NCBI RefSeq assembly: GCF_022819085.1
Contig: NZ_JALHAG010000001.1
Span: 269,395-333,394 of the forward strand
Source: Planococcus ruber
GTDB taxonomy: Bacteria > Bacillota > Bacilli > Bacillales_A > Planococcaceae
Direction of reading: 5' to 3'
DNA length: 64,000 bases
In this document: positions 48,854 through 60,095 of the stretch, piece by piece
Layout of the letters: each line of letters starts with the position of its first letter
Numbering within the stretch: the stretch's first letter is position 1
Program-made: the position numbers and the translations under genes
Notes under the pieces: generated by a model
Database searches by the model: none
The model's input: only the letters and a program-made list of their open reading frames with translations
Told to the model about the DNA's origin: nothing

Positions 48854-49999
48854 ATGGGAAAAAATATCATCTTACTGGGAGCGACCGGTTCCATCGGTAT
48901 GCAAACAGCAGACATCATTAGAGAACATCATACAGAATTTACGCTGCGCGGTTTTTCTGCCGGCAAAAATATTCAAGTGGTCAAACAGCTCATTCAAGAA
49001 TTTCGGCCTGAAATTGTCTGTGTACAGAGAGAAGAAGATGCAACTGAACTTAGAAGAGAATTTCCTGGCGTCTCCTTTGTCTTCGGACATGCCGGATTAA
49101 TCGAAACGGCTACATACGATGCGGATGTGCTGGTCAATGCAGTCATCGGCAGTGTTGGGTTGGAACCGACGTTGGAAGCCATTAAATTGGGGCGTACGAT
49201 TGCCATCGCCAATAAAGAAACCTTGGTTACTGCCGGCCATCTGGTCTTGGGCAGCGCCAAAAAATACGGGGCGGATGTCTTGCCGGTAGACAGCGAGCAT
49301 TCTGCTTTGTTCCAGGCTTTAAACGGGGAAAAAAGGGAGCAGGCGAGCCGCCTGATTTTAACGGCTTCCGGCGGCAGTTTCCGTGATTCGACTCGTGAAG
49401 AGCTGAAAAACGTCACCGTCAAAGAAGCATTGAACCACCCGAACTGGTCCATGGGCGCAAAAATCACCATCGATTCGGCAACCATGATCAATAAAGGGCT
49501 CGAGGTGATTGAAGCCCATGTATTGTTCGACTTTCCGTATGCAGATATTGCCGTTTTGCTGCACCGGGAAAGCATCATCCATTCGATGGTCGAGTTCCAA
49601 GATACGAGTGTCATCGCACAACTCGGAACGCCGGATATGCGGGTGCCGATCCAGTATGCCCTTTCCTACCCGGACCGGTTGCCGCGTCCGGAGGCAAAGC
49701 GCTTAAACTTGGCCGAACTTGGGAAATTGCATTTCCGTGAAATGGACTTTGAGCGCTTCCACGCACTGAAACTTGCTTTTGATGCGGGCAAAACAGGCGG
49801 CACGATGACCACCGTATTAAATGCGGCAAACGAACAGGCAGTCGCCATGTTTTTAAATGAAGAAATCAAGTTTCTCCAAATTGAAGAATTGATTGAACGC
49901 GCAATGGACCATCATGAAGTCATCTCTGCACCAGATTTGGAAACGATCCTGCACGTCGATGCTGAAACAAGAAAATCCGTTAAAAACATGCTAAAATAG
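48854..49999 (+). CDS. dxr: 1-deoxy-D-xylulose 5-phosphate reductoisomerase
   Basis: The second, committed step of the MEP isoprenoid pathway. The NADPH-binding motif [16 protein letters not shown] is at the N-terminus. Catalytic and metal-binding segments are [23 protein letters not shown] and [10 protein letters not shown]. The C-terminal helical domain contains [18 protein letters not shown]. The length is 381 aa. It shows that the organism uses the MEP route at least in part, feeding UppS. Confidence 0.96.
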   Translation: MGKNIILLGATGSIGMQTADIIREHHTEFTLRGFSAGKNIQVVKQLIQEFRPEIVCVQREEDATELRREFPGVSFVFGHAGLIETATYDADVLVNAVIGSVGLEPTLEAIKLGRTIAIANKETLVTAGHLVLGSAKKYGADVLPVDSEHSALFQALNGEKREQASRLILTASGGSFRDSTREELKNVTVKEALNHPNWSMGAKITIDSATMINKGLEVIEAHVLFDFPYADIAVLLHRESIIHSMVEFQDTSVIAQLGTPDMRVPIQYALSYPDRLPRPEAKRLNLAELGKLHFREMDFERFHALKLAFDAGKTGGTMTTVLNAANEQAVAMFLNEEIKFLQIEELIERAMDHHEVISAPDLETILHVDAETRKSVKNMLK

Positions 50000-50041
50000 C
50001 TAAAGATTAAAACCGGAAACGGTTTATAAGGATGGGTTTAT

Positions 50042-51301
50042 ATGGAAACAGTATTATCGTTTATCATAATTTTCGGTGCTTTAGTATTTTTTCATGAATT
50101 GGGGCATTTCCTTTTTGCGAAGCGTGCTGGCATCCTGGTCCGTGAATTTGCGATAGGCATGGGCCCTAAAATTCTTGGCATCACGAAAGGTGAAACCATT
50201 TATACGGTCCGGCTTTTGCCGATAGGCGGCTATGTCCGTATGGCTGGAGAAGACTTGGATACGATTCAGATTCAGGCTGGTCACCGCATTGGCGTTTTGC
50301 TTAATGCAGACGGCAAAGCCCAAAAAGTGATCATGAACCAAAAGACGATGTATCCGGATATTTTATTGCTGGAAGTCGAAGAAGCCGATTTGGAAAAAGA
50401 GCTTTACATTAAAGGATACGACGAAGAAGAGAAATTCGTCCGCATCGAAGTGGCCCGCGATGCAGTTGTCGAAGAAAACGGCAAAGAAATCGTCTTGGCG
50501 CCATATGACCGCCAATTTGATTCAAAAAGCATTGGCCACCGTTTTATGACCATTTTTGCAGGTCCGTTATTTAACTTTATCCTGGCATTCTTCATTTTCT
50601 CGGCACTCGGGATGATGCAGGGAATTCCAACGAATGAACCGATCATTACGGAAGTGACGGAAGACAGCCCAGCTGCTGAAGCCGGCATGCAAAACGGGGA
50701 TTTAGTGACGAATATCGACGGCAAAGCGATTGCGAATTGGGATGAGCTGGTAGCGATTGTCCAAGATAATGCAGGCAATCCATTGCCATTCCAAGTAGAG
50801 CGCGGCAAAGAACAACTGAATTTCACGATTACTCCTGAAGTTTCTGAACAATCTCCCGAAGAAATCGGCGTTATCGGTGTTCTATACCAAAGCCCGTTCG
50901 AGAAAGATTTTCTAGGCTCCTTCGTATACGGGGCAGAACGGACAGTGTTCTGGTTCCAGGAAATTTTCCGTTTGCTTGGGATGCTGGTGACCGGGCAATT
51001 TACCATTGACGCCCTCTCAGGCCCAGTCGGCATTTACAAAACGACAGAAGAAGTAGCGAAATACGGTATTTTCACGTTAATGAGTTGGGCAGGGATGCTC
51101 AGCATCAACTTGGGAATCATGAACTTGCTTCCGTTGCCGGCATTGGACGGTGGACGTTTGATGTTCTTTATCATTGAAGCGTTGAGAGGCAAACCGGTAG
51201 ACCGCCAAAAAGAAGGGATGGTCCATTTTGTCGGAATCATGCTTCTCATGGTCCTGATGATTGTGGTTACCTGGAATGATATTCAAAAATTCTTCTTTTA
51301 A
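50042..51301 (+). CDS. rseP: Site-2 intramembrane zinc metalloprotease RseP/RasP
   Basis: A membrane protease that cleaves anti-sigma factors and signal peptide remnants within the bilayer. The active-site motif HELGH occurs at His18-Glu19-x-x-His22 in the first transmembrane segment. A PDZ domain lies around residues 200-270 (EDSPAAEAGMQNGDLVTNI), and the second zinc motif NLLPLPALDGGRL is in a later membrane segment. The length is 419 aa. In Bacillus it acts on RsiW and FtsL-type substrates; targets here are not visible. Confidence 0.95.
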   Translation: METVLSFIIIFGALVFFHELGHFLFAKRAGILVREFAIGMGPKILGITKGETIYTVRLLPIGGYVRMAGEDLDTIQIQAGHRIGVLLNADGKAQKVIMNQKTMYPDILLLEVEEADLEKELYIKGYDEEEKFVRIEVARDAVVEENGKEIVLAPYDRQFDSKSIGHRFMTIFAGPLFNFILAFFIFSALGMMQGIPTNEPIITEVTEDSPAAEAGMQNGDLVTNIDGKAIANWDELVAIVQDNAGNPLPFQVERGKEQLNFTITPEVSEQSPEEIGVIGVLYQSPFEKDFLGSFVYGAERTVFWFQEIFRLLGMLVTGQFTIDALSGPVGIYKTTEEVAKYGIFTLMSWAGMLSINLGIMNLLPLPALDGGRLMFFIIEALRGKPVDRQKEGMVHFVGIMLLMVLMIVVTWNDIQKFFF

Positions 51302-51398
51302 ATAGAAAAGCGACATAGGTTCAAGGAGTTGTGCAGCTGGAGTCTGGATAATTCCATCTTTTATTAAAAATTCATAGTCAGTTGAGGTGTATTTTGGA

Positions 51399-53102
51399 AT
51401 GAAACAATCAGCAACTTTTATCCCTACATTAAGAGAAACGCCAGCAGATGCCGATGTGAAATCGCATCAGTTATTATTAAGAGCAGGCTTTATCCGCCAA
51501 AACACAAGTGGAATCTATTCCTTCTTGCCGATGGGCAAACGGGTTCTGCAAAAAGTGGAAACGATCATCCGCGAAGAAATGGAAGCTGCCAACAGTGTAG
51601 AAGTCTTTCTACCGGCTTTGCAGCAAGCAGAACTTTGGCAGGAAACGGGCCGCTGGTATTCCTACGGCGACGAATTGATGAGATTGACTGACCGCAACAA
51701 CCGTGAATTTGCACTGGGTGCGACGCATGAAGAAGTCATTACGAGCCTATTGCGCGACGAAATCAAATCCTATAAAAAATTGCCCTTGAATCTTTTCCAG
51801 ATCCAATCAAAATTCCGTGATGAGAAGCGTCCGCGTTTCGGTCTGCTTCGCGGCCGTGAGTTCTTAATGAAAGATGCGTATTCGTTCCATGCAACGAAAG
51901 AAAGCCTTGATGAGACGTATGAGGTGATGATGCAGGCTTATACCAATATCTTCACGCGGCTCGGCTTGAATTTCCGTGCAGTTATTGCGGATTCAGGCGC
52001 CATTGGAGGAAAAGACAACCATGAATTCATGGTTCTTTCTGAAATTGGCGAAGATACGATTGCATATTCGGACTCATCTTCTTATGCAGCCAATATCGAA
52101 ATGGCGGCTGTGAACATGGAGTATCCAAAATCAGAAGAAGCAGTGAAAGAAATGGAAAAAGTGCCAACGCCGGATCAGAAAACGATTGCGGAAGTCTCAG
52201 CTTTCTTAAACGTTTCACAAGAAAAATGCATTAAGACGTTGGTGTTCAAAGCAGATGAAGATTTTGTCGTCGTGCTCTCACGCGGCGACCACGAAATCAA
52301 CGATGTCAAAGTGAAACATGCAACTGGGGCAACGGTCGCCGAAATGGCGACTCCGGAAGAAGTAAAGGAATTGCTGAATTGTGAAATCGGCTCTCTTGGG
52401 CCAATCCAATTGCCTGCTTCCATCCGTGTATTTGCAGACAATGCCGTTAAATCGATTGTGAACGGGGTAACGGGAGCGAACGAAGAAGGCTTCCACTACA
52501 TTAACGTAAATCCGGAAAAAGATTTTGCAGTTGAAGCATTTGCGGATCTCCGCTTTGTCCAAGAAGGGGACCAGTCTCCAGACGGCCAAGGTACGATCCG
52601 TTTTGCAAAAGGAATTGAAGTGGGCCATATCTTCAAACTGGGAACGCGGTACAGTGAAGATATGAAAGCGACATTCCTGAATGATCAGGGAAGAGCAACG
52701 CCTTACATTATGGGCTGCTACGGCATCGGCGTATCGCGTGTAGTGGCAGCAATCGCCGAGCAATTCCAAGACGACAGCGGCTTCACTTGGCCGGATGCAG
52801 TTGCTCCGTATGAAGTCCACTTGGTTCCTGTCAATATGAAGGATGAAACGCAGCGCACGCTCGGAGAAGAGCTGCACGAACTTTTGAAGTCGAACCGCTA
52901 CGAAGTGCTGCTGGATGACCGCAATGAACGTGCCGGTGTGAAATTTGCCGACGCCGATTTGATTGGGATTCCTCTTCGCATAACGATCGGCAAGAAAGCG
53001 GCAGAAGGAATTTTAGAAGTGAAAGATCGCCGTACTGGCGACACATTCGAGTGGAATCGCGAAGAATTATTGGAGCAAGTGCAGCAATTCTTTAAAAAAT
53101 AA
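51399..53102 (+). CDS. proS: Prolyl-tRNA synthetase (bacterial type)
   Basis: A class II aminoacyl-tRNA synthetase. Class II motifs are seen in [44 protein letters not shown] (motif 2) and [17 protein letters not shown] (motif 3). An inserted editing domain at roughly residues 230-400 clears misacylated Ala-tRNA. The C-terminal anticodon-binding domain follows. ATG 51399 gives 567 aa with the Bacillus-like N-terminus [17 protein letters not shown]. No T-box leader is seen upstream. Confidence 0.96.
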   Translation: MKQSATFIPTLRETPADADVKSHQLLLRAGFIRQNTSGIYSFLPMGKRVLQKVETIIREEMEAANSVEVFLPALQQAELWQETGRWYSYGDELMRLTDRNNREFALGATHEEVITSLLRDEIKSYKKLPLNLFQIQSKFRDEKRPRFGLLRGREFLMKDAYSFHATKESLDETYEVMMQAYTNIFTRLGLNFRAVIADSGAIGGKDNHEFMVLSEIGEDTIAYSDSSSYAANIEMAAVNMEYPKSEEAVKEMEKVPTPDQKTIAEVSAFLNVSQEKCIKTLVFKADEDFVVVLSRGDHEINDVKVKHATGATVAEMATPEEVKELLNCEIGSLGPIQLPASIRVFADNAVKSIVNGVTGANEEGFHYINVNPEKDFAVEAFADLRFVQEGDQSPDGQGTIRFAKGIEVGHIFKLGTRYSEDMKATFLNDQGRATPYIMGCYGIGVSRVVAAIAEQFQDDSGFTWPDAVAPYEVHLVPVNMKDETQRTLGEELHELLKSNRYEVLLDDRNERAGVKFADADLIGIPLRITIGKKAAEGILEVKDRRTGDTFEWNREELLEQVQQFFKK

Positions 53103-53122
53103 TCTCTAAATCTGATATGATT

Positions 53123-53158
53123 AAAGGAAAGTACTTAGGTGCTTTCCTTTCTTTATTT
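53123..53158 (+). terminator. Intrinsic terminator after proS
   Basis: AAAGGAAAG (53123-53131) pairs with CTTTCCTTT (53142-53150), with AC/GT extending inward, and a T-rich tail. The next 215 bases before polC hold no gene or promoter that I can call with confidence. Confidence 0.8.
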
Positions 53159-53372
53159 TCACCCGAAATAATGAAATTTCAGTTTCTTGAAAAGTTGTTT
53201 GGAAGTCAATCCGTTCAAGAATGAAAGAATCGATTAACTTGCCAGCTACACAAAGCGGCTAAGTATTAGATATCGGAAGAAGCTGTGGACAACAGAGGTT
53301 TTCCAGGAAATCAGCATTTATAAAAGACTCGTTTATAGATCTTGGGAATACATTTTAACGAAGGGGATAGTT

Positions 53373-56300
53373 ATGACAAACCAGCAAGATTCAAAGATGC
53401 GCTTCAAGCTACTTCTTCAGCATCTCGACCTTATAGAAGATGTACATATGCCATATTTTGAGGGAGCGGAATTAACCCGGATGACTGTCCATAAGAAAGA
53501 GCGGACATGGCGGTTTTTGATCAAAGTCAAACAAGTATTGCCGCTTGAATTATTCTTATTGTTGAAAGAGCGCCTGCATACGACATTTTCAAGCATCGCT
53601 CATATCCAATTGAATATTCAAAGTGAAACGGCTAATGCAGACGGCGATTTGGTGACTGAGTATTGGAGATATGTCGTGGAAGAATTCTCTGACATGGCAC
53701 CGCCGCTGCGGGATCAGCTTTTGTCTCAAGTTCCGGAATGGAGCGGTTCCAAGCTGATGCTTTGCTGCAGCCATGAACATGAAATGATGGCGTTGAAATC
53801 CAAATACACGGAAAAGTTGGCTGCAGTATACCAGCAGTTCGGCTTCCCGCGCATTGGCATCGATTTCCAATTGGCAGAAGGCGATCAGGAAGCTGCCCAT
53901 CTCGCCTTTATGGAACAGCGCAAAATTGAAGAAGAAGAAATGGCGAAAAAAGCGCTCGCCGATATGAAGAAACGTGAAACGGACCGGGCAGACAACGGAG
54001 TGCCTGCAGGGCCATTCCAAATGGGTACGGCAATCAAACCGGATGAAGCCATTTCCGATATTAAATCAATCGTTGATGAAGAACGCCGAGTAACGATTGA
54101 AGGCTACGTCTTTGACGTGGAAGTCCGTGAACTTCGAAGCGGCCGTTCGCTTCTGACCGTCAAAATGACCGATTACACCGATTCGATTCTTGTGAAGATG
54201 TTCTCGCGCGACAAGGAAGACGCAGCGTTGATGGCCAGCCTGAAAAAAGGCATGTGGCTGAGAGCGCGCGGCTCGATCCAAATGGATACGTTCGTCCGTG
54301 ATTTGGTCATGATGGCTCAGGACATGGCAGAAATCAAACCGGATTTCCGGAAAGATACTGCAGAACAAAAACGGGTGGAATTGCACCTTCATACGCCGAT
54401 GAGCGCTATGGATGCTGTTTCCTCGGTGGACTCTTTAGTAGCGCAAGCGGCTAAATGGGGGCATCCTGCGATTGCAATTACGGACCACGCGGGCGTTCAA
54501 TCGTTTCCGGATGCCTACGCAGCAAGCAAAAAGCATGGCATCAAAGCGATATTCGGGTTGGAGGCCAACTTGGTGGACGATGGTGTACCGATTGCCTACG
54601 AAGAGCGCCATGCCCTATTAGAAGATGAAACCTTTGTGGTCTTTGACTTGGAGACCACAGGCCTGTCAGCGGTTTACGACACGATCATCGAACTCGCCGC
54701 TGTAAAAATCAAAGGCGGACAAATCATCGATAAATTCGAGAGCTTTGCCAATCCGCACCATGAATTGTCAGCCACGACGATCGATTTGACAGGCATTACG
54801 GATGACATGGTAAAAAATGCGCCGGAAGTTGAAGAAGTGATCCGCAAATACCACGAATGGGCCGGCGACCATATCATGGTTGCCCACAACGCTTCCTTTG
54901 ATATGGGCTTCCTCTATGTCAGCTATAAAAAATATGGCATTGAGACCAAACATGCCACAATCGATACATTGGAACTTGCCCGCATGCTGCATCCCGAATT
55001 GAAAAATCACCGCTTGAATACATTGGCGAAAAAATTCGGCATCGAACTCACCCAGCATCACCGGGCCATTTATGATACAGAAGCGACATCTTATTTATTG
55101 ACGCACCTGTTGAAAGAAGCCCATCAAAAAGGGATTCTTTACCATGACGAGCTCAATGATTATGTGGGCGGGGGAGATTCGTATAAACGTTCGCGGCCGA
55201 CGCATTGCACATTGCTTGCGCAAAATGACGAAGGCTTGAAAAATCTGTTTAAATTGGTGTCCGCTTCGCATATCGATTATTTTTACCGCGTGCCGCGCAT
55301 CCCGCGTTCGCTGCTGCAGCGCCACCGAAAAGGATTATTGGTCGGCTCGGGCTGCGACAAAGGCGAAGTATTTGAAGCGGTCATGCAGAAATCGATGGAG
55401 GAAGTCGAGCAGACAGCGAAGTTCTATGATTACCTGGAAGTTCATCCGAAAGAAGTTTACTCGCATTTAATCGAACGCGAATTGATCCGGGATGAGTGGA
55501 ATTTGGAAGACGTCATCCGCAAATTGGTGAAAGTCAGCAAAAAGCTTGAAATTCCGCTCGTTGCAACAGGCAATGTCCATTATTTAAATGAAAACGATGC
55601 GATCTTCAGACAAGTGCTGATCGGTTCCCAGGGTGGAGCCAATCCGCTGAATCGCCATAAATTGCCGAAAGTCCATTTCCGTACAACAACTGAAATGCTG
55701 GATGCTTTTGAATTTCTTGGCACTGAAACTGCGCATGAAATCGTCGTTGAAAATTCAAATCGCATTGCAGATATGATTGATACGGTCAAACCGATCAAAG
55801 ACGACTTGTATACACCGAAAATTGAAGGCGCAGATGAAGAGGTCCGTGAATTGAGCTATAATATGGCCCATAAAATCTACGGCGAAAAGCTGCCTGAAAT
55901 TGTCGAAGCCCGAATTGAAAAAGAATTAAAATCCATCATCGGACACGGTTTTGCGGTCATCTATTTGATTTCCCATAAACTGGTGAAAAAATCTTTGGAC
56001 GACGGTTATTTGGTCGGTTCGCGGGGGTCGGTCGGTTCGTCGCTGGTCGCAACACTCACGGAAATTACGGAAGTCAATCCGTTGCCGCCGCACTATATTT
56101 GTTCGAAATGCCAGAAGTCGGAGTTTTTTGATGACGGATCCGTTGGATCCGGATTTGATTTGCCGGACAAACTCTGCCCGGATTGCAACATCCCTTTCCA
56201 AAAAGAAGGGCAGGACATTCCATTTGAAACGTTCTTAGGCTTTAAAGGGGACAAGGTTCCCGATATCGATTTGAACTTCAGTGGCGACTACCAGGCACGG

Positions 56301-57680
56301 GCCCACAACTACACGAAAGAATTATTCGGGGAAGACAATGTATTCCGAGCGGGTACGATTGGTACAGTCGCAGAAAAAACCGCTTACGGCTATGTCCGCG
56401 GCTATGCCAATGACCGGGACATGACGCTTCGCGGAGCTGAAATCGATCGGCTCGTGCAGGGATGTTCAGGCGTTAAGCGAAGTACAGGGCAGCACCCAGG
56501 GGGGATAATTGTTGTTCCGGACTATATGGACATTTACGATTTCTCGCCGATCCAGTTCCCGGCGGATGCACAGGATTCAGAATGGAAAACGACGCATTTC
56601 GACTTCCATTCCATCCATGATAATTTGCTGAAGCTGGATATTCTGGGCCACGATGATCCGACGGTGATCCGCATGCTGCAAGATCTATCCGGCATTGATC
56701 CAAAAACGATCCCGACGGATGATCCGGAAGTGATGAAAATCTTTTCAGGAGTAGAATCGCTTGGTGTAACGGAAAAGCAAATCGGCTGTAAAACCGGAAC
56801 GCTCGGCATTCCGGAATTTGGTACCCGTTTCGTTCGCCAGATGCTTGAAGAAACGAAACCGACGACATTCTCGGAACTGGTTCAGATTTCCGGCTTGTCG
56901 CACGGGACGGATGTTTGGCTCAGCAATGCACAAGAGCTAATCCAAAACGGGACTTGCCAATTATCGGATGTAATCGGCTGCCGGGATGATATCATGGTTT
57001 ATTTGATCTACCAAGGGCTTGAATCTTCTTTGGCTTTTAAAATTATGGAATCGGTCCGTAAAGGTAAAGGGCTGACACCGGAAATGGAAGAAGCAATGAA
57101 AAAAGAAGGCGTGCCGAACTGGTATATTGAGTCGTGCAAAAAGATCAAATACATGTTCCCGAAAGCCCACGCCGCGGCTTATGTATTGATGGCTGTTCGG
57201 ATCGCTTATTTCAAAGTGCATTTTCCGATCCTCTACTACGCAGCGTACTTTACGGTGCGCGCTGAAGATTTTGATGTCAATGCCATGGCGAAAGGTTCTT
57301 CTTCCATCCGTGCACGGGTAGAGGAAATCAACTCAAAAGGCTTAGAGGCGTCGACAAAAGAGAAAAACTTGATGACGGTTATGGAACTTGCGCTGGAGAT
57401 GGTGGAACGCGGATTTACTTTCCAGAAAGTCGATTTGTATAAATCGAAAGCGGATGAATTCATCATTGATGGAACGTCATTGATCCCGCCGTTCAATGCC
57501 ATTCCCGGGCTCGGGACAAACGCTGCCAAATCGATTGTCGCCGCTCGGGAACATGGGACATTCCTGTCAAAAGAAGATCTTCAGCAGCGAGGCCGTGTGT
57601 CTAAGACGATCATTGAATACATGGACGACCATGGCTGCCTTGAAGGAATGCCTGATGCAAACCAGCTGTCGCTCTTCTAG
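53373..57680 (+). CDS. polC: DNA polymerase III alpha subunit, Gram-positive type PolC
   Basis: The main replicative polymerase of low G+C Gram-positives. An N-terminal region is followed by an OB domain (about residues 235-320) and a split PHP domain beginning with [13 protein letters not shown] (about 335). A built-in DEDD proofreading exonuclease starts at [18 protein letters not shown] (about 420). The polymerase core contains [12 protein letters not shown] and [15 protein letters not shown] with the catalytic aspartates, plus a zinc site CSKCQ...CPDC near residue 910. At 1435 aa it is full length. It lies alone between a terminator and the nusA operon promoter. Confidence 0.97.
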   Translation: MTNQQDSKMRFKLLLQHLDLIEDVHMPYFEGAELTRMTVHKKERTWRFLIKVKQVLPLELFLLLKERLHTTFSSIAHIQLNIQSETANADGDLVTEYWRYVVEEFSDMAPPLRDQLLSQVPEWSGSKLMLCCSHEHEMMALKSKYTEKLAAVYQQFGFPRIGIDFQLAEGDQEAAHLAFMEQRKIEEEEMAKKALADMKKRETDRADNGVPAGPFQMGTAIKPDEAISDIKSIVDEERRVTIEGYVFDVEVRELRSGRSLLTVKMTDYTDSILVKMFSRDKEDAALMASLKKGMWLRARGSIQMDTFVRDLVMMAQDMAEIKPDFRKDTAEQKRVELHLHTPMSAMDAVSSVDSLVAQAAKWGHPAIAITDHAGVQSFPDAYAASKKHGIKAIFGLEANLVDDGVPIAYEERHALLEDETFVVFDLETTGLSAVYDTIIELAAVKIKGGQIIDKFESFANPHHELSATTIDLTGITDDMVKNAPEVEEVIRKYHEWAGDHIMVAHNASFDMGFLYVSYKKYGIETKHATIDTLELARMLHPELKNHRLNTLAKKFGIELTQHHRAIYDTEATSYLLTHLLKEAHQKGILYHDELNDYVGGGDSYKRSRPTHCTLLAQNDEGLKNLFKLVSASHIDYFYRVPRIPRSLLQRHRKGLLVGSGCDKGEVFEAVMQKSMEEVEQTAKFYDYLEVHPKEVYSHLIERELIRDEWNLEDVIRKLVKVSKKLEIPLVATGNVHYLNENDAIFRQVLIGSQGGANPLNRHKLPKVHFRTTTEMLDAFEFLGTETAHEIVVENSNRIADMIDTVKPIKDDLYTPKIEGADEEVRELSYNMAHKIYGEKLPEIVEARIEKELKSIIGHGFAVIYLISHKLVKKSLDDGYLVGSRGSVGSSLVATLTEITEVNPLPPHYICSKCQKSEFFDDGSVGSGFDLPDKLCPDCNIPFQKEGQDIPFETFLGFKGDKVPDIDLNFSGDYQARAHNYTKELFGEDNVFRAGTIGTVAEKTAYGYVRGYANDRDMTLRGAEIDRLVQGCSGVKRSTGQHPGGIIVVPDYMDIYDFSPIQFPADAQDSEWKTTHFDFHSIHDNLLKLDILGHDDPTVIRMLQDLSGIDPKTIPTDDPEVMKIFSGVESLGVTEKQIGCKTGTLGIPEFGTRFVRQMLEETKPTTFSELVQISGLSHGTDVWLSNAQELIQNGTCQLSDVIGCRDDIMVYLIYQGLESSLAFKIMESVRKGKGLTPEMEEAMKKEGVPNWYIESCKKIKYMFPKAHAAAYVLMAVRIAYFKVHFPILYYAAYFTVRAEDFDVNAMAKGSSSIRARVEEINSKGLEASTKEKNLMTVMELALEMVERGFTFQKVDLYKSKADEFIIDGTSLIPPFNAIPGLGTNAAKSIVAAREHGTFLSKEDLQQRGRVSKTIIEYMDDHGCLEGMPDANQLSLF

Positions 57681-57684
57681 GCAT

Positions 57685-57713
57685 TTGCACCATTCCGATC
57701 ATTATGGTATTAT
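57685..57713 (+). promoter_or_regulatory. Promoter of the rimP-nusA-infB operon
   Basis: TTGCAC (57685-57690), a 17-base spacer and TATTAT (57708-57713) with an upstream TGG extended -10. It starts 5 bases after the polC stop codon, and transcripts would carry a leader of about 85 bases. Confidence 0.65.
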
Positions 57714-57744
57714 TGTAGTAACATTTACTGATAGCTCTGTCGCA

Positions 57745-57777
57745 GAAGAGTGGGATCTCCCGCTCTTTTCTGTTGTT
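57745..57777 (+). terminator. Leader terminator before rimP (candidate NusA-dependent attenuator)
   Basis: AAGAGTGGGA (57746-57755) pairs with TCCCGCTCTT (57758-57767) with one T-G pair. The tail TTCTGTTGTT is interrupted, as is common for terminators that need NusA. In B. subtilis this operon is reported to be controlled by NusA-stimulated termination in its leader; location and design agree. Confidence 0.65.
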
Positions 57778-57804
57778 ATGGCATAAATTTGGCAGGAGGC
57801 ACGT

Positions 57805-58290
57805 ATGAGCAAAATTACAGAACAAATTGAACAACTCGCAATGCCCATCATCGAAGAACTGAATTTGGAACTCGTGGATGTGGAATTTGTAAAGGAAGGC
57901 CGCAGCTGGTTTTTACGGGTGTTTGTCGACAATCCGGAAGCGCCGATCGATATTGAACAGTGTGCAGTGGTCAGTGAAAAACTAAGTGAAATTATAGATG
58001 AAATCGATCCGATCGAGCAGAATTACTTCTTGGAAGTTTCTTCTCCGGGGGCGGAGCGTCCGTTAAAGAAAGACAAGGACTTCGACATGGCCATCGGGAA
58101 ATTCATCTATATCAAAACGTATGAACCCGTTGAAGATGCAAAAGAATTCGAAGGATATTTGCTGTCGTATAATGAAGAACAAGTAGAAATTGAAATCAAA
58201 ATCAAAACACGCAGAAAAACAATTGTGATTCCACGGGAAAAAATTGCCGTCATCCGTTTGGCAATTGACTTTTCTGTGAAACCTGATTGA
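57805..58290 (+). CDS. rimP: Ribosome maturation factor RimP
   Basis: A 30S assembly factor. The 161 aa protein has the two-domain RimP layout: an N-terminal alpha/beta domain with [22 protein letters not shown] and [31 protein letters not shown], then a C-terminal SH3-like barrel. GGCAGGAGG precedes the ATG. It is the first gene of the nusA operon and is cotranscribed with nusA by position. Confidence 0.95.
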   Translation: MSKITEQIEQLAMPIIEELNLELVDVEFVKEGRSWFLRVFVDNPEAPIDIEQCAVVSEKLSEIIDEIDPIEQNYFLEVSSPGAERPLKKDKDFDMAIGKFIYIKTYEPVEDAKEFEGYLLSYNEEQVEIEIKIKTRRKTIVIPREKIAVIRLAIDFSVKPD

Positions 58291-58314
58291 AGAAACTTGG
58301 GAGTGAATTGACTA

Positions 58315-59472
58315 ATGGCTAAAAGCAAGAAAACAAGCAAAAACAGCAGCAATGAGCTGCTAGAAGCATTGGATGCTTTGGAAAAACAAAAAGGGATTTC
58401 AAGAGAAGTGCTGATTGAAGCGATTGAAGCTGCTTTAGTGACAGCATACAAACGCAATTTCAACCAGGCGCAGAATGTTCGCGTAGATTTGAACTTGGGA
58501 ACAGGTACGATGCTCGTCTATTCACGCAAAGATGTCATGGAAGATGTGGAAGATGACCGTCTGCAAATTTCGCTTGAAGATGCAAAGGCGATCAACCCAG
58601 CCTATGAGCTTGGAGATGTTGTAGAGGAAGAAGTGACGCCTCGTGATTTCGGCCGCATTGCTGCCCAAACCGCGAAACAAGTCGTGACTCAGCGCGTACG
58701 CGAAGCGGAGCGCGGATTGATTTTCGAAGAATTCGTTGACCGTGCCGATGATATCGTCAACGGCATTGTGGAGCGCATGGATGCCCGCAATCTTTATGTT
58801 GGCCTTGGAAAAGTAGAAGCGGTGCTTCCTCAGACGGAACAAATGCCGAATGAATCTTACCAGCCTCATGACCGCATCAAAGTCTACATCACGAAAGTTG
58901 AGCGTACAACACGCGGACCGCAAGTATTTGTGTCCCGTACACATCCGGGCCTTCTTCGCCGTTTGTTTGAAAACGAAGTTCCGGAAATTTTCGAAGGAAT
59001 TGTCGAGATCAAATCTATCGCACGCGAAGCGGGTGACCGTTCGAAAATTTCGGTTGTCGCACACCGTGAAGACATCGATCCTGTAGGATCATGTGTCGGA
59101 GCAAAAGGTGCACGCGTCCAAACGATTGTCAACGAATTAAGCGGAGAGAAAATCGATATCGTGGAATGGTCGGAAGAGCCGGTTGTTTTTGTGGCCAATG
59201 CGCTTAGCCCTTCCAAAGTTTTGGATGTCCAAGTCAATGAAGAAGATAAATCGACAACAGTAGTAGTACCGGATTACCAGCTTTCACTGGCAATCGGCAA
59301 ACGCGGTCAAAACGCACGCTTAGCTGCGAAATTGACAGGCTGGAAAATCGATATCAAGAGTGAGACGGATGCCCGTGAACTCGGAATCTATCCGAATGAA
59401 AACTCATCAATCGAGTTGGTCGAATCTGGTGAAGAATTAGACGACTTCGATTTCTACAACGAAGAAGAATAA
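58315..59472 (+). CDS. nusA: Transcription termination/antitermination factor NusA
   Basis: Binds RNA polymerase, promotes pausing and stimulates weak intrinsic terminators. The N-terminal polymerase-binding domain (about residues 1-130) is followed by an S1 domain (about 135-200, with GIVERMDARNLYVGLGKVEAVLP), then two KH domains (KISVVAHREDIDPVGSCVGAKG and LAIGKRGQNARLAAKLTGWKIDI). The length is 385 aa, including an acidic tail. There are no C-terminal acidic repeats as in E. coli, which is normal for Firmicutes. Confidence 0.96.
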   Translation: MAKSKKTSKNSSNELLEALDALEKQKGISREVLIEAIEAALVTAYKRNFNQAQNVRVDLNLGTGTMLVYSRKDVMEDVEDDRLQISLEDAKAINPAYELGDVVEEEVTPRDFGRIAAQTAKQVVTQRVREAERGLIFEEFVDRADDIVNGIVERMDARNLYVGLGKVEAVLPQTEQMPNESYQPHDRIKVYITKVERTTRGPQVFVSRTHPGLLRRLFENEVPEIFEGIVEIKSIAREAGDRSKISVVAHREDIDPVGSCVGAKGARVQTIVNELSGEKIDIVEWSEEPVVFVANALSPSKVLDVQVNEEDKSTTVVVPDYQLSLAIGKRGQNARLAAKLTGWKIDIKSETDARELGIYPNENSSIELVESGEELDDFDFYNEEE

Positions 59473-59492
59473 GAAAGAAAAGGTGATGTCGG

Positions 59493-59774
59493 TTGGCTCT
59501 GCAAAAGAAAATTCCACTTCGGAAGTGTGTAGCTACAGGCGAGATGCATCCTAAAAAAGAAATGATTCGCGTTGTCCGCACAAAAGAAGGCGAAGTGTTT
59601 GTCGACTTGACGGGCAAGAAATCAGGCCGGGGCGCATACGTTTCCAAATCGGAAGACGCGATCGCCTTGGCGCAGAAAAAGAAAGTTTTGGACAATCAAT
59701 TGGAAGTTAAAGTTCCAGCTGAAATTTACGACGAATTAATTCGCGTTGTCCGCAGAGAGCAGTTGAAAAAATAA
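59493..59774 (+). CDS. rnpM: YlxR-family RNA-binding protein RnpM
   Basis: A 93-residue DUF448 protein. It has KIPLRKCVATGEMHPKKEMIRVVRTKEG and GRGAYVSK, the family signature. In B. subtilis the protein binds RNase P RNA and modulates its activity, hence RnpM; this is assigned by homology and position between nusA and ylxQ. The start is TTG 59493 with AAGGTGAT upstream. The stop touches the ylxQ ATG. Confidence 0.92.
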   Translation: MALQKKIPLRKCVATGEMHPKKEMIRVVRTKEGEVFVDLTGKKSGRGAYVSKSEDAIALAQKKKVLDNQLEVKVPAEIYDELIRVVRREQLKK

Positions 59775-60091
59775 TGAATGATCAAAAAATCCTGCAATTA
59801 CTAGGATTGGCGACTCGTGCACGCATGACCACCACTGGGGAGGAAATGGCCGTAAACGAAGTCCGCAACGGAAACGCAAAATTAATCATATTGGCTGAAG
59901 ATGCTTCAGACAATACAAGCAAGAAGTTGCATGATAAATGCAAATCATATGATGTCGAGATTCGAGTATTCGGAACACGTTTCGAACTTGGACATGCAAT
60001 CGGCAAAGAAGAACGAGTAGTGATTGCAATCACGGATTCAGGATTTGCCAAAAAACTGATAAGCTTGTTCGACGAAAAAAACCGGGGGTGA
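59774..60091 (+). CDS. ylxQ: L7Ae-family ribosomal protein (YlxQ)
   Basis: A 105-residue member of the L7Ae/L30e K-turn binding family. It reads [35 protein letters not shown] and [23 protein letters not shown]. It probably binds a kink-turn in structured RNA; the exact RNA partner is not known to me. It is in the nusA operon, directly before infB. Confidence 0.92.
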   Translation: MNDQKILQLLGLATRARMTTTGEEMAVNEVRNGNAKLIILAEDASDNTSKKLHDKCKSYDVEIRVFGTRFELGHAIGKEERVVIAITDSGFAKKLISLFDEKNRG

Positions 60092-60095
60092 GCAG

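Noticed and set aside
48994..49614. A 206-codon minus-strand frame opposite dxr
   Set aside because: Antisense to clear dxr catalytic motifs; no own regulatory signals and no recognisable domain.
51302..51398. Possible T-box leader upstream of proS
   Set aside because: Neither the conserved T-box sequence nor a specifier stem followed by a terminator is present; the gap is only about 100 bases and proS seems to be read with rseP.
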